Shown here: one piece after another, positions 15,558-24,080 of the stretch
Numbering within the stretch: position 1 is the stretch's first letter
Layout of the letters: each line of letters begins with the position of its first letter
Origin: Sinomonas susongensis
Lineage (GTDB): Bacteria; Actinomycetota; Actinomycetes; Actinomycetales; Micrococcaceae
Length of the DNA: 64,000 bases
Direction: 5' to 3'
Assembly: GCF_005877005.1 (NCBI RefSeq)
Contig: NZ_SSNH01000006.1
Location: 62,001-126,000, forward strand
The notes under the pieces: model-generated
Database searches by the model: none
Seen by the model: only the letters and a program-made list of their open reading frames with translations
Told to the model about the DNA's origin: nothing
Made by a program: the position numbers and the translations under genes

Positions 15558-17267
15558 GTGGTCCGCTCACAGGGCTGGTACGGCGGCGAGGGCCGCGACC
15601 CGTTCATCCACCGGGCATGGATGCGGCGGGGAGTTCCCGACCACGCGTTCGACGGACGTCCTCAGATCGCGATTGCGAACACCGCGAGCGACCTGACGCC
15701 GTGCAACATGCACCTGAACGAGGTGGCCGACTACGTCAAGCAGGGCGTGTGGGAGGCGGGAGGGGTTCCCGTGAACCTGCCCGTCGTCTCGCTCGGAGAA
15801 ACCCTCGTGAAGCCCACCGCCATGCTCTGGCGCAACATGGCCGCGATGGCGACTGAGGAAATGCTCCGCGCAAACCCGATCGACGCCGTCGTGCTGCTCG
15901 GTGGCTGCGACAAGACAATCCCCGCACTGCTCATGGGCGCCGCCTCGGTCGATCTGCCCGCCGTCGTCCTGCCCGGCGGCCCGATGCTCAACGGCTACTT
16001 CCGCGGCGAGCGGATGGGCTGCGGCACCGGGGTGTGGCAGCTGTCGGAGGAAGTGCGCGCTGGCACCTTGCCCGCGGAGGAGTTCGAGGCCAGCGACAAG
16101 AAGATGATCCGAAGCAAGGGCCACTGCAACACGATGGGGACAGCCTCCACCATGGGGCTCCTGGCCGAAGCGCTCGGGATGACCATTCCCGGCGTGGCCG
16201 GCACACCGGCGGCAGACAGCCGACTCCTCGAGGCTGCTCACGCCTCCGGTCGGCTGGCGGTGGAGCTGGCCCTCGAGGACCGGCGGATCTCCCAGGTGAT
16301 CACGAAGGAGTCCTTCCACAACGCGATCGTCGCCCTCGCCGGCATCGGCGGCTCCACCAATGCCGTAGTCCACCTGCTTGCGATCGCCGGTCGCCTCGGC
16401 ATCGACCTCACCCTCGAGGACTTCGATCGCATCGGCGGCGAGGTGCCCCTGCTCGTCAACCTCCAGCCAGCCGGCCGCTACCTGATGGAGGACCTGTTCC
16501 GAGCCGGGGGATTCCTCGCGGTGCTCGATCAGCTCGTCGACCTGCTGGACCCTGCCGCACAGACCGTCACCGGCCGCCCCCTCGCTGACTACCTCGGCGG
16601 CCACGAGGTGTGGGACAGAGATGTGATCTCGCTCCGCGCGGACCCACTCCAGGACGACGCCGGAATTGCCGTCCTGCGCGGCAACCTCGCTCCCAACGGA
16701 GCCATCATCAAGCCCGCCGCCGCCACCCCCGAACTGCTCGTCCACACCGGTCCCGCGGTCGTCTTCGACTCCATCGAGGACGCGCACGCACGCCTCAACG
16801 ATCCCGAGCTCGAGGTCGGCCCCGACTCCGTGCTCGTATTGCGCGGGTGCGGGCCCAAGGGCTATCCGGGCATGCCCGAAGTCGCGAACATGCCCCTGCC
16901 CGAGAAGCTCTTGAAGCGGGGGATCCGCGATGTGGTCCGCATCTGCGATGGGCGCATGTCGGGGACTGCGTACGGAACCGTCGTACTGCACGTTGCCCCC
17001 GAGGCTGCGGCGGGCGGTCCGCTGGGCCTCGTGCGGGATGGGGACCTCATTTCCCTCGACGTGCCGAACCGACGCCTCGAACTTCTGGTCAGCGAAGCGG
17101 AGCTCGCGAGCCGCCAGACCGCCGAGGGTGCCGTCGGAGCCTTCGCGCGAGCCGACCGCGGCTGGCAGAAGCTCTACATCGACCACGTCCAAGGCGCGGA
17201 GACGGGCGCGGACCTCGATTTCCTTGTCGGATCGAGCGGGTCTGCGGTCGGGCGCGAGTCTCACTGA
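15558..17267 (+). CDS. IlvD/Edd family dehydratase, L-arabinonate dehydratase-like
   Basis: A 569-residue Fe-S dehydratase. Cluster cysteines are visible at Cys49 (LTPCNMH), about Cys117 (GGCDKT) and about Cys190 (GHCNTMG). The N-terminal RSQGWYGG, the GPMLNGYFRGERMG segment and the C-terminal TGADLDFL closely resemble sugar-acid dehydratases of the L-arabinonate type rather than the valine-pathway enzyme. It would convert an aldonic acid to a 2-keto-3-deoxy acid. The GTG at 15558 follows AAGGAG by six bases; a GTG at 15543 is less likely. It ends the GH5 operon and completes the oxidative route proposed for this island. Confidence 0.9.
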   Translation: MVRSQGWYGGEGRDPFIHRAWMRRGVPDHAFDGRPQIAIANTASDLTPCNMHLNEVADYVKQGVWEAGGVPVNLPVVSLGETLVKPTAMLWRNMAAMATEEMLRANPIDAVVLLGGCDKTIPALLMGAASVDLPAVVLPGGPMLNGYFRGERMGCGTGVWQLSEEVRAGTLPAEEFEASDKKMIRSKGHCNTMGTASTMGLLAEALGMTIPGVAGTPAADSRLLEAAHASGRLAVELALEDRRISQVITKESFHNAIVALAGIGGSTNAVVHLLAIAGRLGIDLTLEDFDRIGGEVPLLVNLQPAGRYLMEDLFRAGGFLAVLDQLVDLLDPAAQTVTGRPLADYLGGHEVWDRDVISLRADPLQDDAGIAVLRGNLAPNGAIIKPAAATPELLVHTGPAVVFDSIEDAHARLNDPELEVGPDSVLVLRGCGPKGYPGMPEVANMPLPEKLLKRGIRDVVRICDGRMSGTAYGTVVLHVAPEAAAGGPLGLVRDGDLISLDVPNRRLELLVSEAELASRQTAEGAVGAFARADRGWQKLYIDHVQGAETGADLDFLVGSSGSAVGRESH

Positions 17268-17414
17268 CGGGGGGCCGGGGCGAGCCCGACTTCAGACAGC
17301 CTGACCACAGTCGTCAGGGCCGGGTGCGAACCTAGGCCTGGCGTCGAGGAGTGAGGCGTCCCTACCTCGGCCTGCAGCGAGCCGCTGGTTGCATCGGAAT
17401 ATGAGATGTGCCAC

Positions 17415-17444
17415 GATACTGGAACATCTTGATACCGGTATCAA
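17415..17444 (+). promoter_or_regulatory. Operator TTGATACCGGTATCAA at the frlB-like promoter
   Basis: A perfect 16-bp palindrome lies at 17429-17444. A possible -10 GATACT (17415-17420) stands just upstream, which would put the palindrome over the transcription start. A near-identical box occurs at 20587-20602, at the importer promoter of the same locus, so the LacI protein encoded between them is the probable ligand. The rest of the 17268-17428 gap shows no clear element. Confidence 0.72.
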
Positions 17445-17479
17445 TCGCGATCACCGGGCAGATGTTGAAGGGAGACAAA

Positions 17480-18481
17480 ATGCTGGACTTCAATGAACAG
17501 GAATTCCTCGAGCAGCTCCGGAGCGCGGTTGCGCTCCGCCCCCAGATCGAGAAGCTGGTCGAACGCATCCAAGGCGGCCCTTGGAAGAACGTGTACTTCA
17601 TCGGGGCCGGCGGCACGTACGCTGCGGCTCTTCCTTACGAGCGGTTCTTCCAGACCCGCTCGTCCTTCCCGGTGCGTAGCGTGATCGGGAAGGAGTTCAT
17701 CCTTGCTCCTGATCCCCAGTTCGGCCCTGAATCGGTGGCCATCTTTGCCTCTGTCTCGGGCACGACCGAGGACATTCTCGAATGCATCGAGTTCGCGCGG
17801 GGGAAGGGCGCACTGACCGTGGGCTTCACGGGCTATCCCGAGAGCCCCGTCGCCGGCGCCGTGGACGAAGTGCTCCTCTCGGCACCGAAGGCATGGCCCT
17901 TTGACATCCAGTTCCTGCTGTTCTCGGCGTACCTGCTCGCCGGTCGCGGGGAGTTCGAGGGCTACGACCGTCTGGTCCGGGATCTCGAGGGAGTGCCCGA
18001 GGCGCTTGTTGCCGTCGTCAAGCAAGCCGACGCGGTCGGAGAGGACTTCGCGCGCAGGCATGCCGAGACGGACCATCACTTCCTCGTCGGCTCGGGGAAC
18101 CTCTGGGGCTTCACCTACCTCTATTCAATGTGCGTCCTCGAGGAGATGCAGTGGCTCCACACCACTCGCGTGCACGGGGCCGAGTTCTTCCACGGATCGC
18201 TGGAACTGGTCGAGGAGGACACGAGCATGCTCCTCTTCCTGGGGGAGGACGAGACGCGCCCCCTCATGGAACGGGTCCGCTCCTTCGCCGAGCAGTACAG
18301 CCGGGACGTGACGGTGATCGACACGAAGGATTACACGCTGCCCGGAGTGAGCCCGGAGTTCAGGGCCGTGCTCGCCCCCATGGTGGCCGATGCCGTCGTC
18401 GACCGTTTCAGCAGGCACCTCGCCAAGGTGCGAGACCACTCGCTCGAGCTGCGCCGGTACTACCGCGTAGTTGCGTACTGA
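17480..18481 (+). CDS. frlB: SIS-domain sugar isomerase/deglycase, FrlB-like
   Basis: A 333-residue protein with two SIS domains, like fructosamine-6-phosphate deglycases that split phosphorylated Amadori products into amine and glucose 6-phosphate. The first SIS fold has the FIGAGGTYAAA loop, and SVSGTTEDIL follows. The second half carries HGAEFFHGSLELVEED, the position of the conserved active-site His and Glu, and the protein ends DHSLELRRYYRVVAY, close to the FrlB C-terminus. The ATG at 17480 has AAGGGAG upstream; an earlier in-frame start at 17408 would run through the operator and is rejected. It starts the frl-like operon. Confidence 0.82.
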   Translation: MLDFNEQEFLEQLRSAVALRPQIEKLVERIQGGPWKNVYFIGAGGTYAAALPYERFFQTRSSFPVRSVIGKEFILAPDPQFGPESVAIFASVSGTTEDILECIEFARGKGALTVGFTGYPESPVAGAVDEVLLSAPKAWPFDIQFLLFSAYLLAGRGEFEGYDRLVRDLEGVPEALVAVVKQADAVGEDFARRHAETDHHFLVGSGNLWGFTYLYSMCVLEEMQWLHTTRVHGAEFFHGSLELVEEDTSMLLFLGEDETRPLMERVRSFAEQYSRDVTVIDTKDYTLPGVSPEFRAVLAPMVADAVVDRFSRHLAKVRDHSLELRRYYRVVAY

Positions 18482-18490
18482 GCGGCGCGC

Positions 18491-19414
18491 ATGGGCAGCG
18501 TGCGCGTCCTCGGCTTCGGGGACAATATCGTCGACCGGGTGATAGACCGGGGGATCGAATATCCCGGCGGGAATGCCGTCAACGTCGCCGTGTTCGCCCG
18601 CCAGCTGGGAGCGGAGGCGGCGTATCTCGGGGTCTTCGGCGACGATGAGCACGGGCAGTTCGTCCGGGATGCGATCGAGGACTGCGGCGTCGATACCTCA
18701 CGGTCGTCTGTGCGGCCCGGGCCGAACGGGATCACCGAGATCGAGACTGTGGACGGGGAGCGTCGATTCCTGGGCTGGAACCAGGGCGGGGTGACCACCA
18801 GCAACCCCATCAGGCTCAGCGACGCCGACGTCGGCTACGCGGGCAGCTTCTCGCTGATCCACTCGAGCGCCTACTCCGCGACCGTCTCGGAGCTGCCCAA
18901 GCTTGCCTCTACGGACTCCCTGCGTTCGTACGACTTCTCCTCTGAGCCGGAGTACCGCACACACGAATACCTTGGCCAGGTGGGCCCGTGGATCGACATT
19001 GCCCTGGTTTCGTGCGGGGACCTCACGCGCGGCGAGGTCTGGGCTGAACTGCGGAGGGTCGGCGCCTATGGGCCGTCGATAGTTGTGGGAACCCAAGGAG
19101 GCGAAGGGGCCATCCTCTTCGACGGCAATGCGTTCTACTATTCGGGCGCTGCCCCGGTGACTGGTGCATTCGTGGACACGGTCGGATGCGGCGACGCCTA
19201 CCTGAGCGCACTCATGGTTGAATTGCTCAAATCAGGCTGGCGCCGGAACACGAAGCTCAGCCCGCTCGCTCTCCACCGATCGATGCGCACGGCAGCGGTA
19301 TTCGCCGCGCGACAGTGCACAGTCGAGGGGGCGTTCGGCCATGGGCGTCCGATCGGTGCCCAGGCCCACACGGGCGGGCGGATCGGGGGATCCCCTGCGG
19401 CCGAAGTCGGGTGA
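18491..19414 (+). CDS. frlD: PfkB family sugar kinase, FrlD (fructoselysine 6-kinase)-like
   Basis: A 307-residue ribokinase-family kinase. The N-terminus GFGDNIVDRV and GGNAVNVAVFARQLG match the fructoselysine kinase pattern. The catalytic Asp is in DTVGCGDAY near residue 235; Cys replaces the usual Ala in GAGD. It would phosphorylate the sugar O6 of an imported fructosamine to give the substrate of the FrlB-like protein, whose gene ends nine bases upstream. The last 40 or so residues are an unusual Gly/His-rich extension. The exact amine substrate is unknown. Confidence 0.8.
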   Translation: MGSVRVLGFGDNIVDRVIDRGIEYPGGNAVNVAVFARQLGAEAAYLGVFGDDEHGQFVRDAIEDCGVDTSRSSVRPGPNGITEIETVDGERRFLGWNQGGVTTSNPIRLSDADVGYAGSFSLIHSSAYSATVSELPKLASTDSLRSYDFSSEPEYRTHEYLGQVGPWIDIALVSCGDLTRGEVWAELRRVGAYGPSIVVGTQGGEGAILFDGNAFYYSGAAPVTGAFVDTVGCGDAYLSALMVELLKSGWRRNTKLSPLALHRSMRTAAVFAARQCTVEGAFGHGRPIGAQAHTGGRIGGSPAAEVG

Positions 19415-19448
19415 GGCGGAGCCTATGGTGTGATCAGGAAGGGATCGG

Positions 19449-20546
19449 ATGTCCATCGAGCACGACCGGACGCCGCCGACCATATCCGAAGTGGCGGAGG
19501 CAGCCGGCGTCGGGCGGGCGACGGTCGCACGCACCCTAGGCGGTTATGGGTCCGTGAGCCCGAGGACCCGCGACCGGATCCTCGCTGTCGCAAGGGAGCT
19601 CGGCTACCGCCCGAACTCCCTTGCGCGCAGCATGACCACGGGTGAGACGCGCACCCTCGGCGTTGTACTCGCGGACGTCGGGAACCCGTTCTTCGTCGGG
19701 GTCCTGCGAGGCCTCGGCGAGGCGGCCCGCAGCGCCGGCTACGACGTGCTCGTACTGAGCACCGATGAAGACAGGAACAGGGAAGCAGCGGCGATCGATG
19801 TCCTTGTCGGCAAGCAGGTCGACGGCATCGTGCTCTCGCCCGCTGCGGGCAGGAGCGATGTGGTCCCGCACCTGGACATTGTGGCCAAGCGGGCGATCCC
19901 GTTGGTCCTGCTCGATCGGCTAGTCGACACCGTCGAGGCCGACGCCGTCGTGATCAACAACCGTGAGGCCTCCCGTCAGGCTGTGGCCGCCCTCATAGCG
20001 CGTGGCCATCGCCGCGTCGGCTTTGTCTGGGGCCCAGTGACCAATGAGCCGGCGGCCGATGCGACCGATTTGCGCCGAATCATCGACCACGCGCTCTGGA
20101 GTGATGGCGAACGACTCCTGGGCTACCTGGATGCGCTCGAAGAGGCGGGCATTCCCTTCGACACCTCGCTTGTGACGCACGTGCTCAAGCACGAGCCCCA
20201 GGCCACCCGCGCTGTGCTGGGCATGCTCGCGCTCTCGGATCCGCCCACCGCCATCTTCGCCACCGAGACGGACGCCCTCACCGGAACCCTGAGGGCCATC
20301 CGGCAGCGCGGCCTGCGCTGCCCCGACGACATCTCACTGATCGGGTTTGACGACAGCTCGTGGGCTAGCGTCATGGAACCGCCCATCTCGGTGGTCGCCC
20401 AACCCGTGCACCAGCTCGGCACGCTAGCTGCCGAATGCCTGCTGGCACGCATCGCGGGCAGTGACTCACCTGCGTCGACCCACGTCCTCGAGGCAAACCT
20501 GATCGAACGCCAGAGCGTCGCGGAGCCGTCCACCCTGACGCGCTGA
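19449..20546 (+). CDS. LacI family transcriptional regulator of the frl-like locus
   Basis: A 365-residue regulator. The HTH is ISEVAEAAGVGRATVARTLG near residues 12-31, followed by the hinge YRPNSLARSM and a full effector-binding domain with LIGFDDSSWASVMEPP. The ATG has AGGAAGGGA upstream. It lies 34 bp after the kinase gene and before the importer operon. Palindromes at 17429-17444 and 20587-20602 flank it and are the expected targets, with the fructosamine or its phosphate as the likely inducer. Confidence 0.92.
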   Translation: MSIEHDRTPPTISEVAEAAGVGRATVARTLGGYGSVSPRTRDRILAVARELGYRPNSLARSMTTGETRTLGVVLADVGNPFFVGVLRGLGEAARSAGYDVLVLSTDEDRNREAAAIDVLVGKQVDGIVLSPAAGRSDVVPHLDIVAKRAIPLVLLDRLVDTVEADAVVINNREASRQAVAALIARGHRRVGFVWGPVTNEPAADATDLRRIIDHALWSDGERLLGYLDALEEAGIPFDTSLVTHVLKHEPQATRAVLGMLALSDPPTAIFATETDALTGTLRAIRQRGLRCPDDISLIGFDDSSWASVMEPPISVVAQPVHQLGTLAAECLLARIAGSDSPASTHVLEANLIERQSVAEPSTLTR

Positions 20547-20586
20547 CATCCCGGCTGGAAATATTCAAATTTCCGCTTGGCCACTA

Positions 20587-20615
20587 TTGATACCGGTACC
20601 AACTTTCCGTATATT
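20587..20615 (+). promoter_or_regulatory. Promoter with overlapping operator for the frl-like importer
   Basis: TTGATA (20587-20592) and TATATT (20610-20615) form a near-consensus promoter with a 17-bp spacer. The box TTGATACCGGTACCAA (20587-20602) contains the -35 element and differs from the palindrome at 17429-17444 at one position. A bound LacI protein would directly block RNA polymerase. This shows that the importer genes have their own regulated promoter besides any read-through. Confidence 0.75.
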
Positions 20616-20702
20616 CATCGAAACCGGCCGTCCGGCGGCCGCTGGTCCAACGACGGATCAGGGCGGATGGCCCCCATGATCCGCCAACGACGGGAGACAA
20701 GC

Positions 20703-22025
20703 ATGAACAAGATCCGAACGGCCACGGCGGCAGGTGCGGGTGCCATGATGCTCGCCCTCAGCGCATGTTCCTCGGGAGGCACCACCCAGGCAGCTGATCT
20801 CAGTGCGAAGCCCGACTACTCGGGAAACCTGAGCATCCTCACCGCTGGGGCGGGGGATCCGATGAGCTCGTACTTCGAGAACCTCGTCAAGGACTACGAG
20901 GCCCAACACGCGGGGGTGAAGATCACCCTGACGCAGGAGACGGACGACAACGCGATCAAGGACAAGGAGAAGGTCCTGATCGGTTCCCAGTCGCTGCCCG
21001 ACATCTATTTCAGCTACGCAGGCAACTGGGGACAGAACTTCGCCGACAACGGCCTCGCGGCCGATCTCAGCTCCGTGATCGCCCCGGGCACACCTTGGGG
21101 GAGCACGTTCGGCGTAGGCTCGCTGGACGCCTTCAAGTACGACGGCAAGTACTATGGCGTTCCGCTGTACAACGACGCGAAGTTCATGGGCTACAACAAG
21201 AAGATCTTCTCCCAGCTCGGACTGGGCGTACCGAAGAGCTTTGGGGAGCTCATCTCCGACTGCTCGGTCATCAAGAAGGCCGGCTACACCCCAATTGCAT
21301 TCGGGAACAAGGATGGCTGGCCGGGCCTGCACTACCTCGGCCAGCTCTTGGCCTATGACGTTCCCGCCTCCGTCCGTCAGAGCGACTTGCAGCCGAAGAC
21401 AGCCTCGTACAGCGACCCGGGCTATGTGGAGGGCATGAAGCAATTCCAGCAGCTGGTCAACTCATGCACCGGGGACGGCTCGAACTCAAACGGTGTGGCC
21501 TACACGACGGCGCAACAGCAGCAGGCGAACGGCCAGGCCGCGATGTACTACCAGGAGCTCATCGAGTTCGACTCGGTCAACACGAAGGGCAGCGAGCTCA
21601 GCAAGGACGGGTTCGGGATCTTCCAGCTGCCGGCGCCGGACGGGGCCAAGGGCGACGCCGCCACGCTGGAGGCAGCGCCCGAGGGCTACATGATCAACAA
21701 CCGCAGCAAGAACGCCGCGCTGGCTCTGGACTTCCTCAAGTTCGTCACGAACCAGAAGAATGCCTCGACCCTCTCGGCTCCCCCGTACGGGCAGCCCAGC
21801 GCGGTGAAGGGCGCCGTCACCCCGCAGAACGCCACCCCCGCGGTAGTCGACGGGACGGGAATGGTCAACGACGCCAAGAGCACGGTCGTATGGCTGGACA
21901 TGGCGAACGTCCCCGGCGTCGCCGATGCCTGGGTTTCCGCCTCGGAGGGCCTCGTCTCGGGCAGCCTGACTCCTGAAGCCGCTCTGAAGTCGGTGCTTCA
22001 AGCGTCGCAGAAGGCCAAGCCATGA
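20703..22025 (+). CDS. ABC transporter substrate-binding lipoprotein of the frl-like locus
   Basis: A 440-residue family 1 extracytoplasmic solute-binding protein. The signal peptide ends in the lipobox LSAC with Cys22 lipidated, followed by a Gly/Thr-rich linker and the mature domain. The ATG at 20703 follows GGGAGA; an in-frame start at 20577 would lie upstream of the promoter -35 and is rejected. Its stop overlaps the start of the first permease (ATGA). It probably captures the fructosamine, or another amino-sugar conjugate, for import. Confidence 0.92.
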   Translation: MNKIRTATAAGAGAMMLALSACSSGGTTQAADLSAKPDYSGNLSILTAGAGDPMSSYFENLVKDYEAQHAGVKITLTQETDDNAIKDKEKVLIGSQSLPDIYFSYAGNWGQNFADNGLAADLSSVIAPGTPWGSTFGVGSLDAFKYDGKYYGVPLYNDAKFMGYNKKIFSQLGLGVPKSFGELISDCSVIKKAGYTPIAFGNKDGWPGLHYLGQLLAYDVPASVRQSDLQPKTASYSDPGYVEGMKQFQQLVNSCTGDGSNSNGVAYTTAQQQQANGQAAMYYQELIEFDSVNTKGSELSKDGFGIFQLPAPDGAKGDAATLEAAPEGYMINNRSKNAALALDFLKFVTNQKNASTLSAPPYGQPSAVKGAVTPQNATPAVVDGTGMVNDAKSTVVWLDMANVPGVADAWVSASEGLVSGSLTPEAALKSVLQASQKAKP

Positions 22026-23005
22026 GTACCCAGGCTCCGGAGGCCGCCCAAGCCCGCGTACTCGCCGGCCGGAAGGTCGAGCAGGCCGGGGTCCTCAGGG
22101 GCAGCGGGAGCCGGCGCGCGCGGAGGCGGGGAGCACAGGTCGCCGGGCTGGTCTGGCTGGCCCCAGCGCTATTCGTCCTGGCTGTCTTCGTCTACTGGCC
22201 CCTCATCGAGAACGTCGCCTTCAGCTTCCTCAAATGGAACATCTACAACGGGGAGCAGACCTTCGTCGGGCTGGACAACTACGCCAACCTCGCCAGCGAC
22301 CCCGTCTTCTGGCGCGCTCTGGGCAACAACGTGTGGTACGCGGGCCTCTCGATTGTCTTCCAGGTCTTCGGCTCGCTGGTCCTCGCGGCAATTGTCGAGA
22401 GCCTGCGAAACGAACGCTGGCGCAAGGTGTTCCGCGGCATCTACTTCATCCCGTCGGCGATCTCGCTCACCGTAGCGGGCCTCCTCTTCTACTTCATCTA
22501 CCAGCCCCAGACCGGCCTGCTGAACGTGTTCCTCCAGAATCTGGGCCTCGGACAGTTCTCCCAGGCCTGGCTGGGCCGTGAGAACACCGCCATCTTCGCG
22601 GTCATTGCCATGAGCCAGTGGCAGGGCTTCGGCTACAGCGTCCTGCTGTTCTCCGTGGCGCTGCAGCGCATCCCGCAGGAGCTATACGAGGCGGCGCAGT
22701 TGGACGGAGTCGGGCCAGTTCGCCGGTTCTTCTCCCTCTCCGCACCGTTGGTGCGGGAGATGACCGGACTGATGGTGATCGTCACGATCTCCGGCGCGTT
22801 CCAGGTCTTCAACGAAGTCATGGTGATGACCAGCGGTGGCCCGAACAACGCCAGCCAAGTACTGGGAACGTGGCTCTACCACGCAGGGTTCGTCACCAAC
22901 GACTTCGGCTCCGCCGCCGCCATCGGCGTTGCGATCTTCGTCATCACCCTGGTGCTTGCGATGGCGCAGCTGGCCTATTCGAGGAAGAGGCGAGTGGAAT
23001 GGTGA
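22022..23005 (+). CDS. Sugar ABC transporter permease, MalF type
   Basis: A 327-residue membrane permease. A 40-residue basic cytoplasmic tail precedes the first span (GLVWLAPALFVLAVFVYW), and the EAA loop reads EAAQLDGVGPVRRFF near residue 222. About six spans are apparent. It is coupled to the binding-protein gene by ATGA and overlaps the next permease by seven bases. No ATPase gene is present in the locus. Confidence 0.93.
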   Translation: MSTQAPEAAQARVLAGRKVEQAGVLRGSGSRRARRRGAQVAGLVWLAPALFVLAVFVYWPLIENVAFSFLKWNIYNGEQTFVGLDNYANLASDPVFWRALGNNVWYAGLSIVFQVFGSLVLAAIVESLRNERWRKVFRGIYFIPSAISLTVAGLLFYFIYQPQTGLLNVFLQNLGLGQFSQAWLGRENTAIFAVIAMSQWQGFGYSVLLFSVALQRIPQELYEAAQLDGVGPVRRFFSLSAPLVREMTGLMVIVTISGAFQVFNEVMVMTSGGPNNASQVLGTWLYHAGFVTNDFGSAAAIGVAIFVITLVLAMAQLAYSRKRRVEW

Positions 23006-23835
23006 CGCTCCTCAGGCTAGGGCGCGGAGTGCGCGGCGCCGCGGTCTGGGCGCTCCTGCTCGCGCTCCTCCTGGTGGTGCTCTATCCGCTGGTCTGGATG
23101 GTCGGCAATGCGCTGAAGACGAACGCCCAAGTCTTCAACGATCCCTTCGGGCTCCCGACCTCGCTCCTGTGGCCGAACTTCGCGACTGCCTGGAACCAAG
23201 GGGTTGGCGAGTTCGTCCTCACGAGCGTCTCGCTCACGGCCCTGGCAACGCTGGCGACGGAACTCATCAGTGTGTGGGCCGCCTACGGGCTCACTCGCGT
23301 GAACATCCCGCTGAATCGCCAGCTCACCGTGGCGGTCCTCGCCGGCCTGATGCTCGCCCCGACTGTCGCTCTGGTCCCACTGGTGAAGATGTTCCAGGGA
23401 TTGGGGCTCTACAACACGTTCCTCGGACTGCTGTGCCTCTACACGGCGTTCCGCATCCCCTTCACTGCCTTTCTCATGCGCGCGTACATGCTGGATCTCC
23501 CCCGCGAGGTCGATGAAGCGGCTGCGCTGGACGGGGCTTCAACTGCGGCCACCTTCTGGCGGATCATCCTGCCCATGAGCACCCCGATCATCGCGGCAAC
23601 TGTCGTGCTGAACGTCCTGCAGGACTGGAACGAATACCTCTTCGCGATGGTCTTCACGAGCGGGACCGGAGTGGAGACCCTACCGGTGGGTCTCGCCGAC
23701 ATGATGTCCAAGAATGGGACGCAGTACCCGGTCGTGTTCGCGGGGATGGTCATGGCTGCGCTGCCCATGGTGATTCTGTTCTTCGTGTGCCAGCGATATT
23801 TCGTCCGGGGTCTGGCCGGAGGCGTCGGAAAGTAG
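22999..23835 (+). CDS. Carbohydrate ABC transporter permease, MalG type
   Basis: A 278-residue permease with six predicted spans and the EAA loop DEAAALDGASTAATFW near residue 173. The ATG at 22999 lies inside the end of the previous gene (stop 23003-23005), typical of coupled permease pairs. It closes the frl-like locus. The next gene is 245 bp away with a separate promoter region. Confidence 0.93.
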   Translation: MVTLLRLGRGVRGAAVWALLLALLLVVLYPLVWMVGNALKTNAQVFNDPFGLPTSLLWPNFATAWNQGVGEFVLTSVSLTALATLATELISVWAAYGLTRVNIPLNRQLTVAVLAGLMLAPTVALVPLVKMFQGLGLYNTFLGLLCLYTAFRIPFTAFLMRAYMLDLPREVDEAAALDGASTAATFWRIILPMSTPIIAATVVLNVLQDWNEYLFAMVFTSGTGVETLPVGLADMMSKNGTQYPVVFAGMVMAALPMVILFFVCQRYFVRGLAGGVGK

Positions 23836-24080
23836 GAATCGCACCGATCCGCAGGCCGCGCGTTCCACGCAACTCAGGGCCTCGAGGGCTATTTCCGATG
23901 TGATCTCTGGTCTGCCCGTCCTTGGCTCGCCCCTGGGAGGCCCGAATTCGAGGTCAAGTCTCAGATATGTTCACCTAAAGTCTCAGTTCTTGTCTTGAGA
24001 TTGACAACTTCGGTCACGAAAGATGGACCGTGCAGTGTCAGAACGGGGGACAGCACACCACAACTGAGGAGGACATCACC
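23836..24080 (+). promoter_or_regulatory. Intergenic region with direct repeats and possible promoter
   Basis: This gap ahead of the secreted-protein gene has an AT-richer stretch from 23950. AAGTCTCAG occurs twice, at 23956-23964 and 23978-23986, 22 bp apart, about two helical turns. TTGACA at 24001-24006 could be a -35 element, but no convincing -10 is seen 17 bp on. The repeats could bind an activator of the downstream gene. Confidence 0.35.
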
